From assembly GCA_025618425.1 (NCBI GenBank), contig CM046832.1, positions 60,849,087-60,913,086 on the forward strand: a stretch of DNA of 64,000 nucleotides, read 5' to 3'. This document shows, piece after piece, positions 13,824 to 24,040 of the stretch. Under the pieces are notes generated by a model. That model worked only from the letters and a program-made list of their open reading frames with translations, ran no database searches and had not been told where the DNA came from. A program made the translations under genes and the position numbers. Each line of letters opens with the position of its first letter. Positions within the stretch are counted from its first letter, which is position 1. The stretch is from Heliocidaris tuberculata (taxonomy: Eukaryota > Echinodermata > Echinoidea > Camarodonta > Echinometridae).

Positions 13824-15442
13824 TTATGAAATATGAAAAAAGAAAGTTATGAATTTTAAAGGTTGTAAGGATCGTTTGGCTTTAGCATCCCCCACCCGTC
13901 GGGCGGCCTCAGGGACTACAGGACTTTTAAAGTATTTCTTAAAATCCTTATCATCAAAGTGAAAGTTTCTACCCACCTTTTTACTCGTTGGCCTTATGTA
14001 GGTACCTTTGCCATTGAGATATTGGATGCAAGATGAGAAGGGCTTGTCCAACTTCACTGCACATGTTTTCTTGGGGGGTCTACCAAGTTCAGAGTCTATG
14101 CAGAAAATTGGCTTGGAGCCAAGATCAGTTTGATTACTATCGGCCTCAAGTTGAGGGCAGTATTTCGTAATTAGTTCGGCCGGTGGCATGGACAGTCTGG
14201 CTTTGTCACTTGTCTCCCTGTCTTGGAATCTGCCGCTGGATTCGGGGAGGGAAGAGAGGTCCACACTCCTTACACTACCCTCCCGTTCAGAATATCCGAG
14301 ATCGACAGTCACTCTTTCAGAGTCTGAACTTGTAGTTGTAGATAACTTTGACAGCATCGAGTCTTTCCATTACCTTTTCCTCGAGGCGATTGGACGATGA
14401 TATCCATACTCAGAGTCGGACTCCTCTTGAACGAGGATGGAGGGCGCATCGTGACCCCCACGCGATCGCTGAGGGCTCGGGCTACGCCCCCAAGTGTGAA
14501 TTACTGTTGGCTTCCGAGTCCTCGGCCGAGAGGGTCTGGCCGGTTCTTCCGGGCTCCCGAGCGGGTCGCCGACCGTCCGAACGCCGGGTTCGTCGGGCTG
14601 GGTAGAGGTATGTGCCGCTGGAGTCGGAGCAGCATAATTTCCATTTTCCAGCGTTAGGTTGGTTTAAGCATTTTTGCATTGTTTGTGCTGCCTGAAACAT
14701 CTGAATAAACCATGACGCCGTAGATGTGGGATCGCGATTTTGTAAATCCTGCGATGCAACGGCAATCGGGGGAGCACGCCCCGAAGACGAATCAGATTTA
14801 GCTGTCATGCATTCTGTCATCCATGTTTACGGTTGTGGAAAATTCCCGACTCTCATAGTTAGCCTCGTTGCAAGGCGTTCGAGGTTTATTACCACTTTTA
14901 GTGTTAGCCGAGCAGTTTTTCTTTTTTCCCACTGTTTTTACCTTTTGAGGGGCTAGTGGAGGGGGAAGCAGAGTTTCTATCCCATCTACGGTACAGACTC
15001 TGGCTATAGGAGTTACCGTCGTACCGGCTGGGAGGGGGTGGAGGGGGCTATCGTGTCCCACATATTCCCTTTCTGACGGGACCTTCTCCCGAGGGTTCTT
15101 CGATTTATCCTTCACAGGGATTTTGATACCTCCGTGATTTTTGTCTTTATCATTTTCAGGGGTTGGGGGACCTCCCTGATTCCTTTCTTTGTCATGAACG
15201 GGGATTTTAAGACCTCCGTTTATATTTCTTTGTTTCTCGTGAATGGGGATTTTGAGACCTCCGCTAATTTTTTGTTTCTCAACGGGGATTTTAAGACCTC
15301 CGTCATTTCTCTCGTGCTCAACGGGGATTTTGAGACCTCCACTTTTACTGAGCTTGTGCTTGACGATGGGTTCATCAACTCCGTCCCTCGATTCGTCCTT
15401 TGATTTTCGTTTTCGTGATTCCTCATTCTGAGAACGCGGCAT
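13824..15442 (-). pseudogene. Decayed gag-like ORF1 of a retroelement, three frames
   Basis: Three open segments run head to tail on the minus strand in three different frames: 15442-14798 (214 codons), 14820-14482 (112) and 14357-13824 (177). The first starts MPRSQNEESRKRKSKDE and holds about six copies of a GG(L/I)KIPV motif spaced 14-16 residues apart in a Lys/Glu/Arg-rich sequence. The second shifts frame at about 14650; the alternative frame there (ENGNYAAPTPAAHTS...) stays open to about 14370, so at least two frameshifts separate the pieces. The third carries a segment (NFHFDDKDFKKYFKSP) reminiscent of gag-like proteins of DIRS-type retroelements. Similarity stops near 13850. No reverse transcriptase or integrase is present. 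Composition is GC-richer than the flanks. It reads antisense to SFMBT. The family is an inference; a degenerate host gene is possible but less likely. Confidence 0.45.
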
Positions 15443-15589
15443 GATGAATTATTCCTGAACCATCCGCTGATCTCAAAAATGTTAGAAATATACAGTAAGT
15501 AGCAATCCGTCGTCGAAGGATTGGAAAATCATCAGTGTACACGTGTACAAAGTTAAGAGCAGAAGCGCCTTGAACCTTTACGGTTTGAG

Positions 15590-15726
15590 CACCGGCAAAA
15601 GAAAGAGGAAGTAGCCCGCGCAAAGAGGGGTTTTATAGTGGGCAGCGGGGTTGCCCGCTGTTTCGCGCGGGGCGGTAGTCTGCTTTTGCAGACCCTTCTC
15701 TCTTAGAGAAGGTTTTTTTGCCGGTG
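15590..15726 (-). promoter_or_regulatory. Hairpin-rich leader/promoter of the antisense retroelement
   Basis: An inverted repeat, CACCGGCAAAA (15590-15600) against TTTTGCCGGTG (15716-15726), closes a region packed with perfect small stems: CAGCGGG/CCCGCTG (15643-15660), GTCTGC/GCAGAC with a TTTT loop (about 15678-15693), and CCTTCTCT/AGAGAAGG (about 15694-15712). On the minus strand a TATAAAA box lies at about 15631-15637, correctly placed upstream of the MPRSQ start at 15442. This looks like a structured terminal repeat that contains a promoter. Confidence 0.5.
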
Positions 15727-16160
15727 TATTCGAGCAGGGCAATCGAATAGCAATTAGGGTATAGGTAAGTATGGCTACTTCGTAGATATGGTGTTCACTA
15801 CTGAACATCCTAATCAATCAAATTAGCAACTCTGTGACATAACTTTTGAACACCTCGCCCATTTGTTCTCTCCTGATTTTCATTTTCTTGGTTTTTGATG
15901 AAGAAATAGATCAATTTCATAGAGAAATTGCATAATTTAAGCAGATTTAGGGTGCATGTACCGTTGAATATTTTCTTTAGAAAAAAGAAATTTATGTTTT
16001 TTTTTGGTTTTTTTTTGGGGGGGGGTATTCGTTTAAGTACAGAGCAACTTGGAGAGATTCTCAGACTAAGGTACTTCACTGAGTCGGCAATATGCGCTTG
16101 ATCAATTTGTAACTTTCTTTAATACTTCTTATTGGAATTTGCTAAGGCTTCCACTGATGT

Positions 16161-16319
16161 GGGTCCCATAACCCAAAGGTTTACAATCAATTGCAAAATG
16201 GCAGTGGCCAATCAAAATTATCTTTGCATGTACATTTGTTCAAAAGGCTAACATTTAATCAATCATAATTGTTGTTTTAAATTTGCAATTGATTGCAAGC
16301 CTTTCGTGTTATGGGGCCC
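16161..16319. repeat. Small foldback element in the SFMBT first intron
   Basis: The left end GGGTCCCATAACCCAAAGG and the right end CCTTTCGTGTTATGGGGCCC are reverse complements with few mismatches. The pairing continues through TTACAATCAATTGCAAA and its inverse. TGT lies outside both ends (16158-16160 and 16320-16322), a possible 3-bp duplication. It is non-coding and ends about 200 bp before the first SFMBT coding exon. A more decayed relative lies at 36324-36463. Confidence 0.65.
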
Positions 16320-16544
16320 TGTTTCTCCCATTTTCTGCTTTTATTAAAACCAACATACCCCTGTCATCATATGTACAGTGTTATTGAATTATCAGTTAGG
16401 GCTGATTCGGGTCATTTTAATTTTTCAGTAAACTAGGTGTTTTCCCTTCTGCTGGTTTGTTTGTAAGCAGAAAAAAATTTGCCTTTTTTTTTTCTCTCTC
16501 TCTTTTTGTTCAGGACAGATGAAAACTTTCAAATTAATACTATA

Positions 16545-19500
16545 ATGATGGATGGAAGTGAAGCAGCTGACAAGCCCCTTGTGGAACCCTTCAATGCTGC
16601 ACCAAATGTACCTGGGCTTGGTCCTTCCCCACAACCATCATCTACAGGTATATCAGCTGGTCCCTCTGCTGTGTCCACTCCAGGGGCAAATGAGAGGAAT
16701 GGTGGAACCCAAGGTCCTCAGGGCATCGTCATTCTTCAGCAACCAAAACCAGGATTTGTGAGATCTTTCAAGCCAGCCCAAGTGCTTCCACAAATCAAAA
16801 TGAAACCAACTGGCATAATGCCAAAGAAGAATGTGCTGAAGGAAAGGCCTGTCATTGTTAAAAAGCGCTTATCATCTCCAGGTTCTCCACTACAAGGAGC
16901 GCAGGCTCAACCACCACCGATGACATCCACAGAAGATGAAGCAGATGCAGTGGCCTCAGCAAAGGCAACCGCTGCTGCTGCTGCCGCTGCCGCAGCTGCT
17001 GCAGCAGCAGCAAGAGCCAAGAAGACTCCACCAACTTTCAACCCTCTTGGTTCAAAACTTGCTCCAAAGCCTCCTGTTCAAACCCCAAGCTCAAGTGGTA
17101 CCACATCAGCTCCTCCCCCACTTGCCCAGAAGAATATTATGCAAAGCAAGAAAGCAGAGGCTTCAGGATACATATTGAACCAGGTTGTGCCCAAGGGTCA
17201 GTCTCCAGTTCCTACACCTAACTCTCCTCAGCAGCCTCCATTAAAGAAGCTAGCTGTTTTGGCTGCTGCTCCACATGGACAGACTGAGAACTTACAAAAA
17301 GTGAACATACAGCCCCATCCCCAGATTCCTGTTGTTAGACGGGATTCACAGTCTGAGCAGCAGCATCAGCAGCAGCAACAACAACTGAGACCGCTGAAAG
17401 TGTTTGTAGCCAATCCTCAAGCACTTGGTGCTGGAGATGGCAAGACCCAACTCAAGGCAGCTCATGTTGAGAAAGTTCAACTGGGTAAGGTTATACATAG
17501 TTTACCGAAATCTAGACTCGTACCTGCTTCAATATCCCCTAAAATAGTTGTGGGTGCCCCTGCTCCACCATCACAAGCGGGTGCACCACTTCCTGTAAAA
17601 GTCTCTGGAATTCAAACAATGCAGCAGTCCATTCCTACTGCACAGCCAAATGCTACAAACCAACACCAACAGGTTACTGTGTCATCTGCTAAACTTCAAG
17701 GAGGTCAGTTCCAGTTTGTTGCTGCTAATGGACAAAAGTATGTTCTTACTTCTCCACTCTTTACAACGACCTCACAGGGCACACTTACTCCTGTGCAGAC
17801 CAGTGTTACTAATGCCCATGGTGCTGGCTCAGTAGCTGGAGGCAATCAACCAATAACTCTGCAGCTTAGTTCTGGAGCACAGGCAATTCAAAGTGGCAGC
17901 AGTCAAGTCCAAGCTGGCAAGACAAGTATTCAACAAATGTCAGGGACCATCGTAAAGGGTAAGCCTGTGCCTGTTCAACAGGCTTTAGCAAAGATTGCTG
18001 CATCTGCTCAAGTTGCTGGGGGTCAGAGGATTCAGATACTTCCCTCTGGCAAGTTGATTCCCGGGTTGACCCTCGCTAGTGGTGCCCCGACAGCGATATC
18101 TCCTGGGATAAAGTCACCACAGGCGAAAATCACTACCCTTGGGCAAGTAGGTGCACTCACAAACTCTCAACAGGGTGGCAGTCCACAACAGCAGCAGCAA
18201 CAAGTTCAGCTACCTGCTGGAACCATTGGCCCACCCACACCAACATCAGCTCCCACATCATCCATGAACCTTGCCTATCAACCTATCCAGGGTTCCAAGA
18301 GTGCTATAGTGATGACCAAGCCTGCAGTGGTTGGAAACCAGCAACCAAAGAACACAAATGCCACTCTCCAGCAACTCATCCCCCATCAGATCATAGCAGG
18401 AGGAAACAACCAGATTCTGATCCAGTCAACCACACTGCCACAGCAGCAGATCAGGACAAAACTTGTTCAAGCACCAATACAGGTACATATTTTGTAATAC
18501 AAGAATGTTTCTATACATAAGAATGCTTGATTCAGGGCAGATTTGTGATTCCTTCCTAGAATACTCTTCCTTCTGTTTTGCATGTTATGGTTTGACCGAT
18601 AAAGCTTTCCCCTTATAAAAAGACATGCGCATTCATTGAACATTGGAGACTAACATTTACATTGTCCTCATAAGGTTTTGTGCTCATGGTCCATGGGGAA
18701 AAAAGCACTTGCAGTGAAGATTTGAAGACCAAATATCTTTTGTGAGGTAATGTAATGTTTCTATATGATTCACAAACATGTTTTGAATTCAATTTTAGTG
18801 GTGTAGCTCTTATGTCCTGTTTTTCTGTGTTTGTACATGCATTTCTTCAGAACAATATTTTGGCTTCATGTGTAGAATATGAATTTGTTCCACAATCTCC
18901 ACATTCATCTCAAAACTCAGATCTCCAATACTCCGTCCATTCCACATGGTACCCAACCTCCTCCCAAGCAACCAGACACCTTATCCATGCAACCACCACC
19001 ACCACCACCCCCATCTGTACCAGCTACAACCACCAGCACCGTCAGCCAGTCATCAAGCCTCCAGACAGCTACACTGATGCAGCCCCAGCTGCTGCAGACA
19101 TGTGGTGCTCAGGCTACCATTGGACTCATCCAGGTACCCATGGTAAATCTTGTATATTCACACATACTAGGGGTGGAAATATATGTAATGTAAAAGAAAA
19201 AGCAAATTTTTAATATTTTCTTTGTACCACTTATTTAGGCTTTTCAACGAATATGATATTACTCAGATTTCATGCTGTTTCAAAGGTACAAAGAGGAGCA
19301 TTCTTAGGGTCCGTCTTCATTGTGTTAAAATTTGGTTTAGTCGTTTGGCTGAACAGCAAATGTTGTGGAACATTCGTAAGAATTTTCTTTGGATAATTGA
19401 TTTCCTTAAAAAGAAATTTCCACAATCCAAGCAAAACTTTGACTCTTCCCTTTGTAGTTTGATATTCCAAAGGAAATAAGATAATTCGTTGCATTAAAAA

Positions 19501-21969
19501 CCTCTGTTATAAAATGGAATGACCATACATTTGCTCTGGTGACAATTGCCCCAGGCCGTATTTTGTCCAAAATGTATGTTTAAAGTTGCAATTGGGTTTA
19601 AGGTGAGGTTTGGGTTAGGGTTAGGTTTACATGTAGGTATAAAGTCAGGGCTGAAGTTAAAAATGTTGACCACAATTGTGGCTGTACCATGTGCTGAAGA
19701 ACCCCCCAAACAGATGCCATTGTGATAGTATGTGGCGTAAACCCTTGGAATCTCGCTAATCTGTCTCTGTTATACTTATTTATCTATGCCAGGTGAACAT
19801 TGGACACCCTATCCAGCTACAGTCCAGCGCAGGTTCGACCACTTCGACCCCAAGTCAGTCTGGAAGCATCCTGGCCAAGAGTGGGAACACTACCCCGCAA
19901 CTGGTGCCAAGCAATGCCATCTCTCCTGGTCAGATCTTCCAGCTGGTACAGGCTCCTGGAAAAGTACCCATACTCTCACCAGCTCTCAAAGAGGTAGGTT
20001 GCGTGACTTTTGATGTGAACTTTGAGCAATGAAAAGAGAGATTATATCCCCACAACATATTACTGTCATATTCTACTTAAAGAAGATAAATTAAACAGAG
20101 CTTTTGTAAACGTTATTTATATGAAGCTAGAATCATGTTCTTCACACTTCACAGTATGCCATGTACATGTACAGATCAAGGAGATCCTATTATGTCCACT
20201 TCAATCAACATGTGTAAAATGCTAAAAGAGAATGGATATATCAAATGCTAAGAGACGAATAGCTTTAATTCAATGTTGACTGTTAAAAAAAAAAGAGGAG
20301 AACTTAAATGCCAAAATGATGTTCTCATTGATGTTTGACCATAGTATGATATACTGTTAGAAAGACCTGGTAGATTGACTTTGAGAGTATTGACTATCTA
20401 TAACTTATTCAATTGTTTACCTGCCTAGAAGTGAAGTTTTCTTCTTTGTAGACAGAATACACCTCTTGCAGAAACTTATATTTAAATTTGTGACTTTGAT
20501 TATTATTTTACCACTTTCATCCCCAGTCCTGTATGGTGGATTCAAATTGGCTCTAGATGTGGTCCTTTTCTTTTGTTTTCATCACAGCATCTCTGTAATC
20601 ATCACCTTTTTTCTTATTTGAAGCAATACTGTTACTTTTAATATGTTTTCATAAAAATAGACAGTGCTTTTTCCTTTGCTAAGAGGTCTGACTTGTAAAG
20701 GACAATTGTCTTGCATTGATATTATTTTGATATTTGAAGGAATAGTGTCTTCCAACTGTGATTTCTTTCCTTTTGCTAAGAGGTCTAATTTAAAACCCTT
20801 GTCATCTTTTTAGATTGAGGTCAAGCATGCCTCTACACCCATTCCAATAGCCCCTGCTCTCAAGGTTCCAGTCAAACCAATCAAACCAAGTGAGAAGGAA
20901 GAGCCTGTCAAGGTCAAGGACGAACCAAAAGAACCATTGTCTAGCATTGATGTGGCACTAAAGTAAGTCTAGACCCTATAATGACATTCATTTGCACTCC
21001 TGTAACTCATGTCTTTATGTTTAAAGTGTAATCAGACTTTGCCAATGTTCACTGCTTTTTGGTTTACTATAAATTTTCCTCTTTTTCTATGATTTTTAGG
21101 ATACACCAAACAATTCAAAAATGGTAATGGGGTCTTGGGATTTTAAAAAACTATATGTTTCACTTTGGATACAACTGTGAGGCTATAACATATGGGGCCA
21201 TTCTTTATAAAGTGTAACAAACGGTCACACACGTAACCATCTAAGTTGACCTCAATGCCGGAAAAATGGATTACATATTATTGACTTTTTTATGTAAACA
21301 GTTTATTACATCAAAAACATTTCCCAACGATTTTTTCAAAATCAAAGACATTTAAAAATGCCCTTTTTTGAGTGGTCTCACAAGTGACTGACCCAGTTTT
21401 CACTTCTAAAAAAAAGAATGTTCACTAATTTAAGGAAAATTGCTTTTGAATTCTTCAGAGCAATCTCTTCATACAGCAATGAAAGGTGGAAATTTGCACT
21501 CAGACGGAAATATGAGAAAAGTAGGTTTGAATACCATCAAGTCAGACCCTTTTCGTGTGAGGTCACACACTTGACAGACCTAATTTTGACATCTGAAAGA
21601 AAATGATGTACTCATTTAAAATAATTACCCTCTATTTGTTGCTGGTAAGGTTATTATTTAAAAATCCAAATTGAGAGACTTCTGCTGCAAAATAAATACT
21701 GAAAAGTTAGGTTTGAATCAACTATTTTTCAGGATTTTGGTCACATGACTGCCTGCATTTTCATGAAAAATAACTTTGATACATAGGCTTTTGTACATCA
21801 TTCTTTCAAGTTTGATGTCACAACCTACTTTTTTCCATGTGATAACTTCTTATTCTGCATAGGTATGGAACGTTTCCTCAGGCCCCCATCCCAATGAACA
21901 AACGCAAGGCTTCTGAGATGTTGGACGAATCTGAGCAGAATGATATTCATAAAGCACTCAAAGTTGAAG
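16545..21969 (+). CDS. SFMBT: SFMBT exons 1-5: low-complexity N-terminal region
   Basis: This encodes residues 1-869, with 646 of them in one large exon. It is rich in Gln, Pro, Ser, Ala and Thr, with a run of about 14 Ala (near residues 143-156), a His/Gln tract (near residue 280) and a Pro run in exon 2. Segments such as [18 protein letters not shown] and [16 protein letters not shown] resemble the Gln/hydrophobic activation regions of Sp1- or TAF4-like proteins. Exon 4 is Lys/Glu/Pro-rich ([20 protein letters not shown]); exon 5 has a basic KRK patch just before MBT1. The region is likely disordered. Orthology of this half cannot be judged by eye; it is joined to the MBT part by phase-matched introns. 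Confidence 0.8.
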
Positions 21970-24007
21970 GTAAGTACCACTCGCCATTTCCATAACTTTG
22001 TTTGCAGGAATCATTGTTTGATTGGATTCTATCACCAATTATATCAAGTGATTTTACTAGTAAGCCAGTCTGTACATGAGCAGTTAAAGGCCATTTATAC
22101 CACATTATTTTCAAAAGGGAGAAAAAAATCTCTTTATGGAGGACCTTTGTTACTTTGAAGAGTATTTCGGGACCTCTCCATGTTGATATGTTAAAGTTAT
22201 TTTTGATCATTTTTGTCATGGGATATAAACTACAAAACAATTTCTTAAAAATGAATTAAAACTTGAGTATGAAACAGGGTTTTCCTCCTCATTCCTTTAA
22301 GCTCCGAATATGATTGACTTTGTACAATATATCTGGCCATATCCGTGATACCCCAGTAGTATCACGTAATGTTCATGTTTTATGCACACTGATTTCAGAC
22401 ATGTTTAACCAACATTGATCAGATTCATTACAAAATTACTCTGCAGAGCTTCTAAAGCTGGTGATTCTGTATTTTAAAAAAATATATAATTCTAAGGAGG
22501 GATTAATAAATTCCAATTTGATGTTAATAATGATAGTTTGCATTGCTTTGAGTATTATACACAATGTAGAGCCTAAAGGTCCTGAATTATTATTAAGAAA
22601 CAAGTTTTAATTTGTAAATTCTTTTCTTTTGTTTGTTAGTTAACAAGCCAGAAGAAGAGAATGTTGAGTTCTCCTGGGAAGAGTATCTGGACATCACCGG
22701 AGCTACAGCTGCCCCTGCCTCATGCTTCCCTCATGTAAGTCATTCTTCTCTTCTACCATAGTGTATGTGTGTGATGCCATTATCGTCTTTTCTCTCATAG
22801 GTTAGCCAATTTACTCATTTGCTGCTAAGATTGGGGTTGTACTATGTGATGCTTTGTTGATTTTCTCAACATTTATGATAGTATTGATAAAACCAATAAA
22901 AAAGAATCTGTCTCTGGACGTTTTGTTGATATTTTGTCATTTTGGGGTTAATTTCCCTCTAATTTGCTGAGTTCCAGTGCAATTCTATTTCTGCTATCTT
23001 CACCTATATGCTGTATTAAAGGCAGGTATCACTTTCAAATTGCCTTGAAACAATGAAATCAGCTTATCAGGGCAAAGAGACAGATCACTCATTTTGAACA
23101 AGAAGGAGCATGATATTCCATTTTTCTAGAATTTGATTCTGCCATATGCCCATGTTGCCAGGCTGGTATTCCATTATTCAGGCTCACATGTCATTAAGCT
23201 CTTATCCCATTGTAACTACCTGAGACCTGTTGCACAACTTCTCTAAGACTCTAATTGTCAGTTGCTGAAGTCATACGGCAGATTTGTTGTAGGTTATCAC
23301 ATATCCTGCGGGGACAGGTTAAGGCTTTGTGCTTTGAGGTAAGAATACGAAGCATCCACATTGCTACATTCCAGCATTTTTATCCGACAATGCATTTTAC
23401 GTAGGTGGAATCCAGTCTGACATGCTACGTCAAGGTCGGCATGAAGGTGGAGGTGCCCAACCCCGTCATGACCTACCCCATCCATGTCAAGAGTTACTGG
23501 GTAGCGACCATCGTGGCCCTCTCTGGTTCCCTCATGCTGCTAAGGTACGATGGATGGGAGGAAGGGGACCGCAGGGGGGACTTCTGGTGGGATCTAGTCA
23601 CCATGGAGGTCCATCCCATTGGTTGGTGTGCTAGGAATGGCTACGTCCTCACCCCTCCTAACTGTAAGTACAGACTGTTGCATCGTTGCTGTTTCTCCTT
23701 CTTTCACACTTAATCCAACCTAAAAGGGGAAATCACCTTTCATGCAAGTTGGCTTGAGTAATAGCAGAAAGAAACAGGATAACCAAAATGTAAAAGTTTG
23801 AGATAATACTGACAAAGAATAAGACAATTTTGCACTCTTTAAAGTTTAGATCACCATTAATATGGAAAACTTCACACATGTGGTTTGGGAGGATGGGAGA
23901 AAGGCAATTGAGTGAAATGTCTTCCTTGGGATCTGCTATGTCTGTTCCTATTTTTTTGTCCCCGCCGAACGAAGTTCACGAGGGGACTATGAAACGGGCT
24001 CCGTACG

Positions 24008-24040
<33 letters not shown>

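Larger units (their letters stand above)
8000..16513 (+). other. Probable first intron of SFMBT (non-coding)
   Basis: It extends from the candidate donor at 8000 to the acceptor TTTTTGTTCAG that precedes 16514. It is AT-rich with poly-T and poly-A runs near 9.70, 13.17 and 16.0 kb, a pyrimidine-rich patch at about 11.59-11.70 kb and poly-C at about 11.77 kb. It carries a SINE, an antisense retroelement fragment and a foldback, listed separately. A 28-bp block (TTGGTTTTAATAAAAGCAGA) near 13760 recurs inverted near 16335, so relics of a dispersed repeat flank the retroelement. I see no other exon. Confidence 0.4.

Noticed and set aside
14188..15403. Several plus-strand frames opposite the retroelement ORFs
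   Set aside because: The minus-strand frames show the repeat logic (GGLKIPV) and an ATG after a TATA box; the plus-strand frames are mirror readings of the same repeats.
16479..16544. Upstream Met at 16479 as the SFMBT start
   Set aside because: The 22 codons before 16545 span the polypyrimidine tract and acceptor (TTTTTGTTCAG at 16513) and so are intronic.
18755..19213. 152-codon frame starting upstream of SFMBT exon 2
   Set aside because: Runs in a different frame from the phase-consistent exon 18921-19133, whose reading ([18 protein letters not shown]) continues the exon 1 composition with GT-AG borders.
19600..19640. Interstitial telomere
   Set aside because: Only two TTAGGG units within a dispersed repeat, too few to claim a telomeric relic.
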